Below are positions 24,163 to 32,470 of a DNA stretch of 64,000 nt, one piece after another. The position numbers and the translations under genes were made by a program. This stretch comes from JAEYZS01 sp964469265. Its GTDB lineage: Bacteria; Bdellovibrionota; Bdellovibrionia; Bdellovibrionales; JAEYZS01. The DNA lies in contig CAYXYF010000005.1 of the NCBI GenBank assembly GCA_964469265.1, positions 1 through 64,000 on the forward strand, written 5' to 3'. Below the pieces are notes generated by a model that worked only from the letters and a program-made list of their open reading frames with translations, was not told where the DNA came from and ran no database searches. Every line of letters starts with the position of its first letter. Position 1 is the first letter of the stretch.

Positions 24163-24793
24163 AAGGGCTCTCCGTGGTTGGTGTTGGAGCTTCGGGAACG
24201 GGTTGCATCGGCGCTACAGTTTCAGGAGTAGCAGTTGCAGCTGGTGGCGGAGCATTTGTGGGTGCAGGAACAGGCGGCGGTGTTGGAGTGACCTCTATTG
24301 GCTGAACCTCTTCAAATAATGGAGTTTCTTTTTTTGCATTAGATTCTTCAACAACTTCCACTTCGGAAAATTGCGTATCTGCAGTAATGACGATTGGATC
24401 CGTAAAAGTGAGTGTCTCACCCTCAATTTCGATCTTTTCTAAAGCCCACTCTAAGTTTGGCGTTTCTTGGATTTTTCTAAGTGTAGCAAAACCCTCTAAC
24501 TGTGTGGTGGCAACCTGTCCCGTTGTCGCAACGGGAGTTTCAAAAGAGTAAGCAAAGTAAGCATCCATTAAACCTTTTTTAGGAGCTTTTGTGTAAACTG
24601 AATGCATTTTAAAGTTTCTCATCTGCGGAAGGTGTGTTGCTACATAAGTGGCAATAAGATGGCTGAGTTCTTGTTGAACTTGAACGTGTTGCTCAAATGA
24701 AACTGGTTTTTCAGCGTGGATAAGAGTTTGTGTTCCAGCAATGATCAAAAAGAAAAGCACAGCTCGCGCAAGGTTGATATTAAAATGCTTCAT
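24146..24793 (-). CDS. secreted protein of unknown function with Pro/Thr/Ala-rich C terminus
   Basis: The 215-residue product has a signal peptide ending near THA-like TLIHA. The middle (residues ~35-130) resembles a small alpha/beta domain in which YFAYSFETPVATTGQVATTQLEGFATL stands out. The last ~55 residues are a disordered tail of Pro, Thr and Ala (EVTPTPPPVPAPTN). GGAGTACGTA precedes ATG 24793. The methyltransferase gene overlaps its 3' end, so the two are probably translated together. No family recognised. Confidence 0.65.
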   Translation of the reverse strand: MKHFNINLARAVLFFLIIAGTQTLIHAEKPVSFEQHVQVQQELSHLIATYVATHLPQMRNFKMHSVYTKAPKKGLMDAYFAYSFETPVATTGQVATTQLEGFATLRKIQETPNLEWALEKIEIEGETLTFTDPIVITADTQFSEVEVVEESNAKKETPLFEEVQPIEVTPTPPPVPAPTNAPPPAATATPETVAPMQPVPEAPTPTTESPSETDQ

Positions 24794-24838
24794 TACGTAC
24801 TCCGAGGTTGAAATCTAAAATTATAATAAGTGAATACA

Positions 24839-25687
24839 TCAAAGTTGGAAAGAAAATTCTTTATTGATGCTACTCCACTTAAAAGACAAGTAAAAGGACT
24901 GAAGTCCAAGAGGAAAATCAGTGTTTTCATCTCCATAAAGCTCGTCTCCAAAAAGGGGACAATTAATTCCAGTAAACTGCGCTCGGATTTGATGTGTTCT
25001 TCCTGTAATTAGCTCTACAATAGATTCATATCCGTTTTGTCCATTAGGCAGTGTAATTTCGTTTACTTTTTCAACGATAAGTTCACAGATTTGCCAATTT
25101 TCAATGGGCTCTGCAGAAACAAGCTTGGGTAAAAATTTGCTGGGGTTAATGTAATGAATATATCTTTTTTCCTCTGGGCGACGAGTAGTCAGGGCTCGGT
25201 ATTTTTTTGTAACCATCTTATTTGAGATAAGATAATTAAAAATATTTTGAAATTGCTTGTTTTTAGCGATGAGTAAAAGACCTGTCGTCTCCGTGTCCAA
25301 ACGGTGAGTGATGAATAATTCTTTGTTAAGAGCTTTAGACATTTGATAAAGCACATTTTCAACTGAGTTATCCACAGTCGGATGTGTTGGGACGTTGTAG
25401 GGTTTGTTGACAACGATAAAGTCTTTATTGTTTTCAATAATAAGACTCTCCCAGTTTATACCTTCCACGGGATGTCGCTTCGGGTTACGGTGCACACGCA
25501 CAAGAGTACTGCCTGGGACAACTTGGTTTCTGGTGGCGCGTTTATCGCCAACATAAATAGCGCCCATATTTAATAGGAAATCGAAGTTATCGAAGCTAGC
25601 TTTTGTAAAAAGCTCGCTGAGCAAAAGGTCTTCTGACGGTTCGACGTGCGTTATAATTCCGACACCAAAAGGTTTTGAGATTTTCAT
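24839..25687 (-). CDS. RluA-family RNA pseudouridine synthase
   Basis: The 282-residue enzyme begins with an S4-like segment (LLSELFTKASFDNFDFLLNMGAIYVG) and has the catalytic motif HRLDTETTGLLL (Asp near residue 130), then KKYRAL and the late GRTHQIRAQF motif. These are the classic RluA motifs; the target (23S rRNA or tRNA uridine) cannot be told from sequence alone. ATG 25687 is preceded by AGGAAACC; a longer start at 25726 would add residues without a binding site. It is divergent from the liu operon with ~100 bp between. Confidence 0.9.
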   Translation of the reverse strand: MKISKPFGVGIITHVEPSEDLLLSELFTKASFDNFDFLLNMGAIYVGDKRATRNQVVPGSTLVRVHRNPKRHPVEGINWESLIIENNKDFIVVNKPYNVPTHPTVDNSVENVLYQMSKALNKELFITHRLDTETTGLLLIAKNKQFQNIFNYLISNKMVTKKYRALTTRRPEEKRYIHYINPSKFLPKLVSAEPIENWQICELIVEKVNEITLPNGQNGYESIVELITGRTHQIRAQFTGINCPLFGDELYGDENTDFPLGLQSFYLSFKWSSINKEFSFQL

Positions 25688-25789
25688 GAGGTTTCCTGTG
25701 GATTTAAGACTGATACAGCGAATCATGATTTAAAATCTAAGTCAATAGAATCAGTGACTTAACCGAGTAAAGAAGATTATTTTAACTCT

Positions 25790-27397
25790 ATGGAAATACT
25801 GGAATCTGAACTCAATACATCATCTGAAGAATATGCGGAAAATTCAAAATGGATGCAGTCCCTCGTTGCGGACTTTCGTGAACAGGTCGAGACAGTGAAA
25901 GCGGGTGGCGGCCCTAAATCCGTTGAGCGCCATAAGTCTCGTAATAAACTCACAGCACGTGAGCGCATCGATAAACTCGTTGATATGGGTACGGCATTTC
26001 TTGAACTTTCAACACTTGCAGCAAACGGAATGTATAACGGTGAAGCGCCAGGGGCGGGAGTTGTCACTGGTATCGGAGTTATTCACGGTCAAGAGTGTAT
26101 CATTGTTGCAAACGATGCCACTGTAAAGGGCGGCACATACTTTCCGATGACAGTAAAAAAACATCTTCGTGCTCAAGAGATTGCAATGGAAAACGGTCTT
26201 CCCTGCATCTATCTTGTGGATAGCGGTGGCGCGTTTTTGCCATTACAGGCTGATGTGTTTCCAGACAGAGATCACTTCGGGAGAATTTTTTATAACCAAG
26301 CAAGAATGTCTGCAATGGGAATTGCTCAAATTTCTGTGGTGATGGGCAGTTGCACGGCAGGTGGCGCATACGTTCCTGCAATGAGTGATGAAAATATAAT
26401 TGTAAAAGGAAACGGTACAATCTTCTTAGGCGGGCCGCCGTTAGTAAAAGCTGCGACTGGCGAAGTTGTTGATGCTGAGAGCCTTGGCGGCGCCCTGGTG
26501 CACTCAGAGAAGTCTGGTGTTACCGATCATTTTGCAGAAGATGATGAACACGCGCTTGAAATTTGCCGCCGTATTATCTCAACGTTAAATCGTAAGAAAA
26601 ATATTCCCGTCGTTCAAAGAGAAGCTAAAGAACCGCTTTATCCAGCCCACGAGCTCTATGGAATTTTACCAAAGGACACACGGAAACCTTTTGATATTCG
26701 AGAAATCATTGCAAGGATCGTAGATGGCAGTGAGTTCCATGAGTTTAAATCTCTTTATGCCAAAACTTTAGTGACGGGTTTTGCTCATATTTGGGGAATG
26801 CCAGTTGGTATTATTGCAAACAACGGCGTGCTGTTTGGTGAAAGCGCTCTTAAGGCAACGCACTTTATTCAACTTTGCGAACAAAGAAATGTTCCCCTTG
26901 TGTTTTTACAAAACATCACGGGCTTTATGGTCGGAAAAAAATATGAGAACGAAGGAATCGCCAAAGATGGCGCTAAAATGGTCATGGCAGTCAGTAATGC
27001 AAAAGTTCCTAAGTTCACAGTTATCATTGGTGGATCTTATGGTGCTGGCAACTACGGAATGTGCGGAAGGGCCTACCAACCGCGGCAGCTCTGGATGTGG
27101 CCGAATGCAAGAATCTCTGTCATGGGTGGCGAGCAAGCGGCTAACGTTTTATTAACTGTAAAGCGTGACCAACTTCAGGCTGCGGGAACAGATATGTCTG
27201 AGGAAGAGCAAATAGCGTTTAAACAACCTACTCTTCAAAAATACGACAAAGAAAGCTCTGCATATTATTCTACGGCCCGATTATGGGACGATGGAATCAT
27301 TGATCCTGTAGACACTAGAAAAGTTTTGGCACTTGGAATTTCTGCTTCCTTCAATAAACAGTGGGAAGATCCAGGTGTGGCTGTATTTAGAATGTAA
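25790..27397 (+). CDS. liuB: methylcrotonoyl-CoA carboxylase, carboxyltransferase (beta) subunit
   Basis: This is a 535-residue biotin-dependent carboxyltransferase with KLTARERIDKLVD near residue 50, the oxyanion glycine strings GGTYFPMTVKKHLRAQE and CTAGGAYVPAMSDE, and the C-terminal GGSYGAGNYGMCGRAY segment that is typical of MCC (rather than propionyl-CoA) subunits. It carboxylates 3-methylcrotonyl-CoA to 3-methylglutaconyl-CoA, the second part of the reaction started by the biotin carboxylase two genes on. It opens an operon of five genes covering leucine degradation from this step to the end products; isovaleryl-CoA dehydrogenase is not in the window. Confidence 0.93.
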   Translation: MEILESELNTSSEEYAENSKWMQSLVADFREQVETVKAGGGPKSVERHKSRNKLTARERIDKLVDMGTAFLELSTLAANGMYNGEAPGAGVVTGIGVIHGQECIIVANDATVKGGTYFPMTVKKHLRAQEIAMENGLPCIYLVDSGGAFLPLQADVFPDRDHFGRIFYNQARMSAMGIAQISVVMGSCTAGGAYVPAMSDENIIVKGNGTIFLGGPPLVKAATGEVVDAESLGGALVHSEKSGVTDHFAEDDEHALEICRRIISTLNRKKNIPVVQREAKEPLYPAHELYGILPKDTRKPFDIREIIARIVDGSEFHEFKSLYAKTLVTGFAHIWGMPVGIIANNGVLFGESALKATHFIQLCEQRNVPLVFLQNITGFMVGKKYENEGIAKDGAKMVMAVSNAKVPKFTVIIGGSYGAGNYGMCGRAYQPRQLWMWPNARISVMGGEQAANVLLTVKRDQLQAAGTDMSEEEQIAFKQPTLQKYDKESSAYYSTARLWDDGIIDPVDTRKVLALGISASFNKQWEDPGVAVFRM

Positions 27398-27411
27398 CAA
27401 AGGAATCTATC

Positions 27412-28191
27412 GTGAGTACTTTAATTGTTAAACAAGAAGATGGAATTTTATCGATCTCTTTAAACCGTCCTGAAATACACAATGCATTTAATCCCGACAT
27501 GATTTTGGAATTAACGCGCCTGTTTTCTGATCAAAGCTTCTCTGTAAAAAATCGCGCTGTTATCCTTCGAGGTGAGGGCCCGAGTTTCTGTGCGGGCGCA
27601 GACCTTAACTGGATGAAGTCGATGATGAAATACAACTTCGAAGAAAACCTCTCGGATGCTCAAGGTCTTTATACGATGTTTGAAGTTATGAAAAACTGCC
27701 CAATCCCCGTCATCGGTCATGTGCACGGAAATGTGTTTGGTGGCGGCTTAGGCTTAGTGGCAATCTGCGATATTGTTGTGGCAGAAAAAAATACTAAGTT
27801 CTGCTTTAGCGAAGCTCGCCTCGGCCTTGTACCCAGCGTAATAAGCCCTTTTGTAAAACGAAAGATGAGCCCGCAGTTTCTACGCGAAACATTTCTTACA
27901 GCCGAAGTCTTTAGCGCCGATGACGCAAAAGAAGCAGGATTAGTGAACTTTGTTGGCGGCGCGGGCGCGTGTGAGAAATTTGTAAACGCAAAAATAAAAT
28001 CCATTAAAAAGTGTGGCATGGGCGCTTTGATTTCAACAAAGAAGTTATTAAACTCCTTGGATCACATGAGTCCACAAGAAATTAAAACTGAAACGACTAC
28101 GGTGATATCAAGAAGAAGGGTCAGTGAAGAAGGCCAAGAGGGCTTGAGGGCGTTTTTAGAAAAAAGAAAGCCAAGCTGGCTAGAAGAGTAA
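27412..28191 (+). CDS. liuC: enoyl-CoA hydratase family, probable methylglutaconyl-CoA hydratase
   Basis: The 259-residue crotonase-fold protein has NRPEIHNAFNPDMILEL, the oxyanion-hole segment GPSFCAGADLNWMK and GNVFGGGLGLVAICDIVVA, with FCFSEARLGLVPSVISPFV. The catalytic Glu equivalents lie in SEARLG. In this context it hydrates 3-methylglutaconyl-CoA to HMG-CoA. The start is GTG 27412 after AAAGGAATC. It sits 14 bp after liuB and 3 bp before the biotin carboxylase gene. Confidence 0.9.
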   Translation: MSTLIVKQEDGILSISLNRPEIHNAFNPDMILELTRLFSDQSFSVKNRAVILRGEGPSFCAGADLNWMKSMMKYNFEENLSDAQGLYTMFEVMKNCPIPVIGHVHGNVFGGGLGLVAICDIVVAEKNTKFCFSEARLGLVPSVISPFVKRKMSPQFLRETFLTAEVFSADDAKEAGLVNFVGGAGACEKFVNAKIKSIKKCGMGALISTKKLLNSLDHMSPQEIKTETTTVISRRRVSEEGQEGLRAFLEKRKPSWLEE

Positions 28192-28194
28192 GTT

Positions 28195-29682
28195 ATGTCG
28201 ATTCGTAAAATAAAAAAACTGGCAATAGCAAACCGTGGAGAAGTGGCGGTGCGCATTCATCACGCAGCTCGTGAGTTGGATATCCAAACAGTACTCTTAC
28301 ACTCTGAAGCCGATATGCAAACCAAAGCCTATCGCATTTGCGATGAAACAGTTTGTATTGGTGGATCTCCAGTTTCAGAAAGCTATTTAAACATGGATCG
28401 AGTTATTCAAGGTGCCCTTAGCAAAGGCTGCGATGCGATCCACCCTGGGTTTGGATTTTTGTCAGAAAACTCGGCCTTCGTGAAAAAGTGCGATGACGCT
28501 GGGATAATATTTGTTGGACCCTCGGCAGAAGCTATCGAGAAGATGGGAGATAAAATCTCTGCAAGAAAGTCTGCAATGAAGGCAGGTGTTCCTGTCGTTC
28601 CTGGCTATGAAGGAGAAGATCAATCAGAGGATGTTTTGCTCAGTGAGGCAAAGAAAATTGGTTTTCCGCTAATGATTAAAGCATCAGGCGGTGGAGGCGG
28701 ACGCGGACTTAAAATTGCAAAAGACGAGTCCGAGTTTTTAGATCAACTCTCCTCTGCTAAGCGTGAATCTCAAAGTGCCTTTGGCAACGACAAAGTGTTT
28801 TTAGAAAAATATCTTGATCACGCAAAACATATTGAATTTCAAGTTTTTGGAGATGCAACAGGAAAAGTATTTCACCTTTTTGATCGTGAGTGCTCTGTTC
28901 AAAGAAGACATCAAAAAATCATTGAAGAAGCCGTTTCACCTCTTTTGCCTGAGGACACTCGCAAGAAGATGGCCGAATGTGCCGTAAGCGTGGCCCAAGA
29001 AGTCAATTATCGCAACGCGGGAACAGTAGAATTTATTTTTCAAGATAACGAGTTTTATTTTATGGAGATGAATACTCGCTTGCAAGTAGAACACCCTGTC
29101 ACCGAATGTGTTACAGGAGTGGACCTAGTCAAAGCCCAACTGCTCTGCGCTCAAGGAATTTCGGTGAATTGGGAGCAAGAAGATATAGCTCCGCAGGGTC
29201 ACGCCATTGAATGTCGTCTTTATGCCGAGGACCCTTATCAACAGGGCATGCCGTCCGTAGGACTTCTTGGAAGTTGCATCTTTCCTGAGGCGCCAGGGCG
29301 CAGGTTTGAAATTGGTTTTGAAAAAGGTGACACTGTTACATCATTTTATGACTCGATGATTGCAAAAATTATTGTATGGGATACGAACCGTGACAGTGCT
29401 ATTGAAAAGATGATTAAGACTCTTGAAGACACGGTCATCTTTGGTGTTCAGACGAACATACCATATCTTATTGAAATTTTAAAACATCCAGAGTTTAGGT
29501 CTGGAGAAATGACGACTCAGTTTATTGCAAAGAATTTTTCTGAAAGCATTTCGCCGTTAGAGCTAGATGATATTGAAAGAGAATTTGCAAGGTATGCAAA
29601 ACAGCAAACGCAATCCCAATCGCCTTCTGTTTCAGAAAAGAAGATAGACTCACCTTGGACGCATTACTGGAGAGGCGTATGA
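28195..29682 (+). CDS. liuD: biotin carboxylase subunit of methylcrotonoyl-CoA carboxylase (no BCCP domain)
   Basis: The 495-residue protein is a complete biotin carboxylase: KLAIANRGEVAVRI at the start, the ATP-grasp loop ASGGGGGRGLKIA (~residue 162), the carbonyl-binding RDCSVQRR-like region RECSVQRRHQK and MEMNTRLQVEHPVTE. In classical MCC alpha subunits a BT domain and a biotin carrier are fused at the C terminus (>650 residues); here the frame ends at 495 and the carrier is a separate gene overlapping by 4 nt (ATGA). It uses ATP and bicarbonate to carboxylate biotin. Confidence 0.92.
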   Translation: MSIRKIKKLAIANRGEVAVRIHHAARELDIQTVLLHSEADMQTKAYRICDETVCIGGSPVSESYLNMDRVIQGALSKGCDAIHPGFGFLSENSAFVKKCDDAGIIFVGPSAEAIEKMGDKISARKSAMKAGVPVVPGYEGEDQSEDVLLSEAKKIGFPLMIKASGGGGGRGLKIAKDESEFLDQLSSAKRESQSAFGNDKVFLEKYLDHAKHIEFQVFGDATGKVFHLFDRECSVQRRHQKIIEEAVSPLLPEDTRKKMAECAVSVAQEVNYRNAGTVEFIFQDNEFYFMEMNTRLQVEHPVTECVTGVDLVKAQLLCAQGISVNWEQEDIAPQGHAIECRLYAEDPYQQGMPSVGLLGSCIFPEAPGRRFEIGFEKGDTVTSFYDSMIAKIIVWDTNRDSAIEKMIKTLEDTVIFGVQTNIPYLIEILKHPEFRSGEMTTQFIAKNFSESISPLELDDIEREFARYAKQQTQSQSPSVSEKKIDSPWTHYWRGV

Positions 29683-30044
29683 AAAGCTTGAGTGTCGAAA
29701 TTAATGGTAAAAACATTACGGGTTTTTTTGAGGTTGTCGGGAAAAATCTCTGGGTCCGAGTGAATGGAAAAACTTTTAAATTCGAAGATGAATCAAAACG
29801 CAAGGGTCGATCATCTAAGCTGAACGTATCAAATCCCAATGAGATTACAGCTCCTATGCCAGGTAAGATCACTGCCGTAAAAAAGTCTCAAGGTCATGTT
29901 TCGGTAGGTGATGTCGTTATAATGATGGAAGCAATGAAGATGGAATATAGTTTAAAGGCCAATAAGGACGGAAAGATAAAAAGAATTTGCGTCCAAGATG
30001 GTGATCAAGTTACTCAGGGTCAATTGTTGGCTGAAATTGAGTAA
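29679..30044 (+). CDS. separate biotin carboxyl carrier protein for MCC
   Basis: The 121-residue protein ends in a biotinyl/lipoyl domain of about 70 residues with the biotinylation motif MMEAMKMEY (Lys near position 86) preceded by ITAPMPGKI. The first ~50 residues are a small beta-rich part (SVEINGKNITGFFEVVGK) that looks like remnants of the BT (connecting) domain of MCC alpha subunits. ATG 29679 overlaps the biotin carboxylase stop, so the pair is a split MCC alpha. A longer start at 29655 is inside the carboxylase gene and is rejected. Confidence 0.9.
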   Translation: MKSLSVEINGKNITGFFEVVGKNLWVRVNGKTFKFEDESKRKGRSSKLNVSNPNEITAPMPGKITAVKKSQGHVSVGDVVIMMEAMKMEYSLKANKDGKIKRICVQDGDQVTQGQLLAEIE

Positions 30045-30058
30045 AGTAGGCAGTAAAT

Positions 30059-30970
30059 ATGGCTAAGATTAAAATCGTTGAAGTGGGCCCAAGAGACGGG
30101 CTCCAAAACGAAAAAAAATTTATAGACGTTAACACTCGAGTGCAATTTATTCGGCAGTTAGTCGATGCAGGGTGCTCAACTGTCGAAGTTGGAGCTTTTG
30201 TTTCTGCTGATAAAATTCCTCAGATGGTGGGATCAGACGAAGTGCTAAGTGCAGTCAATAAGGCGTTTCCAGATAGAAAACGAAAAAATCTAAGCTTCCC
30301 AGTCCTAGCACCCAATGAGCGCGGAATGTTAAATGCAATAGAGGCTGGTGCAGAGGAAGTAGCCATTTTTGCTGCAGCGTCGGATTCGTTCTCTAGGGCC
30401 AATATCAATTGCAGTATTGAGGAGAGCTTTGAGCGCTTCGAACCCGTTTTAAAACTTGCGAAGGAACATAAAATTAAAGTTCGAGGTTATCTGAGCACAT
30501 GTTTTTATTGTCCCTTTGAAGGAAAAATTAAATCTCAAAAAGTCATCCGACTTGCTAAGCGTTTAGTCGCTATGGGTTGTTATGAAGTCTCCATTGGAGA
30601 CACCATCGGCGCTGCAAATCCAAAAGAAGTCAAAGTTCTTATTGAAGGACTTATAAAAGTGATCCCAGTAAAAAAAATTGCGATGCACTTTCACGATACA
30701 CGCGGAACCGCACTTGCTAATATTTTAGAAAGTCTAAAATTGGGAGTAACAACATTTGACTCAAGCCTTGGTGGGCTCGGAGGTTGCCCTTATGCTCCTG
30801 GGGCGCAAGGCAATGTTTCTACCGAGGACGTCGTCTACATGCTTCATGGAATGGGCTACAAAACTGGATGTGATCTTTCAAAGTTAATTAAAGTCAATCG
30901 ATGGATGTCTGAAGTCATTGGCAAACCTCTTCCTAGTAAGGTCGGACAAGCTCGAGAACCTAAGGTTTAA
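30059..30970 (+). CDS. liuE: hydroxymethylglutaryl-CoA lyase
   Basis: This 303-residue TIM-barrel enzyme shows IKIVEVGPRDGLQNEKKFI, the HFHDTRGTALAN metal-site segment and GLGGCPYAPGAQGNVSTED with the catalytic cysteine. It cleaves HMG-CoA to acetyl-CoA and acetoacetate, the last step of leucine breakdown, and closes the five-gene operon. Weak binding site GTAGGCAG upstream of ATG 30059. It converges with the unknown gene at 30977 with only 6 bp between the stops. Confidence 0.93.
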   Translation: MAKIKIVEVGPRDGLQNEKKFIDVNTRVQFIRQLVDAGCSTVEVGAFVSADKIPQMVGSDEVLSAVNKAFPDRKRKNLSFPVLAPNERGMLNAIEAGAEEVAIFAAASDSFSRANINCSIEESFERFEPVLKLAKEHKIKVRGYLSTCFYCPFEGKIKSQKVIRLAKRLVAMGCYEVSIGDTIGAANPKEVKVLIEGLIKVIPVKKIAMHFHDTRGTALANILESLKLGVTTFDSSLGGLGGCPYAPGAQGNVSTEDVVYMLHGMGYKTGCDLSKLIKVNRWMSEVIGKPLPSKVGQAREPKV

Positions 30971-30976
30971 ATTTTT

Positions 30977-32443
30977 TTATTTATGTCCGAACATTTTTTG
31001 ATCTTTAATGATCTTAAGAACAGATGATGGAACTTTGGTTTCCCACCTTTTGTTTTTTGACGCGATATCTTTTATTATCGTCTTCGTATCGATATCCAAA
31101 CACGCCTTATCAATGGCATCGATACCTTCAATCATTTTATTTTCAATTAAATACTGATAGATATGTTCAAGATTTTTTGTGGGTTTAAAACTGCTCGCAG
31201 TGATGGTGCCGTTGTTATCTTTGTAAGGGTAAACTAGGATTTTACAGTTGCTCTTAAAGATGTCGCCAAGTCCTTCTAGAATGCCGCCCTGTAAATCTTC
31301 ATAATACTTTTCATTAAAAATCTCTTTAAGCATATTAGCGCCCATTAAGATCCTAACGTCGTTGTGCTTTATTTTATTGAAGTAAATTTTTAGTTTATAG
31401 TACTCGGCAAAGCTTGAAATCATGACGGGAATTTTTTGAGCTGCAAGAGTTTCCACGCGGTCTAAGAAATCTTTAATATCAATTCTCTCAGCCGTCGTAA
31501 GATTGTTTAGAGTCAACTCCGCTAAAACGATGACATCTTTTTTTGTGATATTCTTATTCTCTTTTAATGTGTGTTTGAGTCCACTTTCAATGATGTCCAT
31601 ATGAACATTTGTTATTGGACGGTATCTTCCTCGCAACACGACAACATGTTTTCCGTAAAGCAAATCTGTGGGCTCGATGATTTGACCGTGGTGGTCAAAT
31701 ACGACAGCATCGGTAAACCCATTTTGGACAAGCTGAAGATTTAAAATATGGTTATCGTGTTTTTCAAACTCAGGACCAGTGAAGCGTATAAAATTAATCT
31801 CAGCTCTTCTGGAATCTAAACCATCCATTAGTGAATCAATAAACTTTGTAGGATTTTTCCAGTTATGAAAAGCGGCATGGATTAGGTTAGTACCCACAAT
31901 GCCTAAGGTTTCCTGTTGAAGAAGGTTTCTTGGGTCTTTTAATTTGACGTGTAAAACGATATCATGCACAGGCCCACGGGGCTTGATTTGATAACGTATT
32001 CCGATCCACCCGCGACCTTCGCCAACGCCCTTTGTGCTTTTTGCAGCAACCGTATTTGCAAAGGCAAAGAACTTCGTATTTTTTCCTCTTGGTTCGCCGA
32101 GCCTTGCTTCTACGAGTTGATACTCTTTATCAAGCATTTTCAAAAGTCGACTTTCACAAACGTAGCGCCCGTTTTTTTCTTTTCCATAAATGGCATCGCT
32201 AAAAACCATGTCATAGGCAGACATTGTTTTTGCAATAGTTTGAGAGGCTTTCCCAGCTTGGAAGAAGAAGCGTGTGACCTCTTGGCCCGCGCCAATTTCA
32301 GCAAAAGATCCGTAAATACTGGCGTCAAGATTGATAGTGCGGGCCTTGTCTAAGGTGGACATCTGTTTATCTGTTTGCATGTAAAGAGTTTCGCTTATTT
32401 CTGTGAAATTGTCTACAAACTCATGGTCAACAAAAGAGGTCAA
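30977..32443 (-). CDS. large conserved-looking protein of unknown function, Rossmann-like segments
   Basis: The frame encodes up to 488 residues; TTG 32443 has no binding site and ATG 32380 or 32362 (starting MSTLDKARTINLD) are alternatives. The protein has no signal or membrane helix. It contains YGSFAEIGAGQEVTRFFF, KTMSAYDMVFSDAIYG, and a later part with MISSFAEYYKLKIYF and ILMGANMLKEIF that looks like an alpha/beta fold. I have a memory of similar proteins mislabelled nicotinate-nucleotide adenylyltransferase or TonB receptor in databases, but I see no HxGH motif and give no function. It is convergent with the liu operon and divergent from the next gene. Confidence 0.7.
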   Translation of the reverse strand: MTSFVDHEFVDNFTEISETLYMQTDKQMSTLDKARTINLDASIYGSFAEIGAGQEVTRFFFQAGKASQTIAKTMSAYDMVFSDAIYGKEKNGRYVCESRLLKMLDKEYQLVEARLGEPRGKNTKFFAFANTVAAKSTKGVGEGRGWIGIRYQIKPRGPVHDIVLHVKLKDPRNLLQQETLGIVGTNLIHAAFHNWKNPTKFIDSLMDGLDSRRAEINFIRFTGPEFEKHDNHILNLQLVQNGFTDAVVFDHHGQIIEPTDLLYGKHVVVLRGRYRPITNVHMDIIESGLKHTLKENKNITKKDVIVLAELTLNNLTTAERIDIKDFLDRVETLAAQKIPVMISSFAEYYKLKIYFNKIKHNDVRILMGANMLKEIFNEKYYEDLQGGILEGLGDIFKSNCKILVYPYKDNNGTITASSFKPTKNLEHIYQYLIENKMIEGIDAIDKACLDIDTKTIIKDIASKNKRWETKVPSSVLKIIKDQKMFGHK

Positions 32444-32470
32444 AAGTCGGGGCCTGATTCTTGCTATGTA

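Noticed and set aside
29655..29678. Longer start for the biotin carrier protein
   Set aside because: The eight extra codons lie within the biotin carboxylase gene and lack a binding site; the ATGA overlap start is standard.
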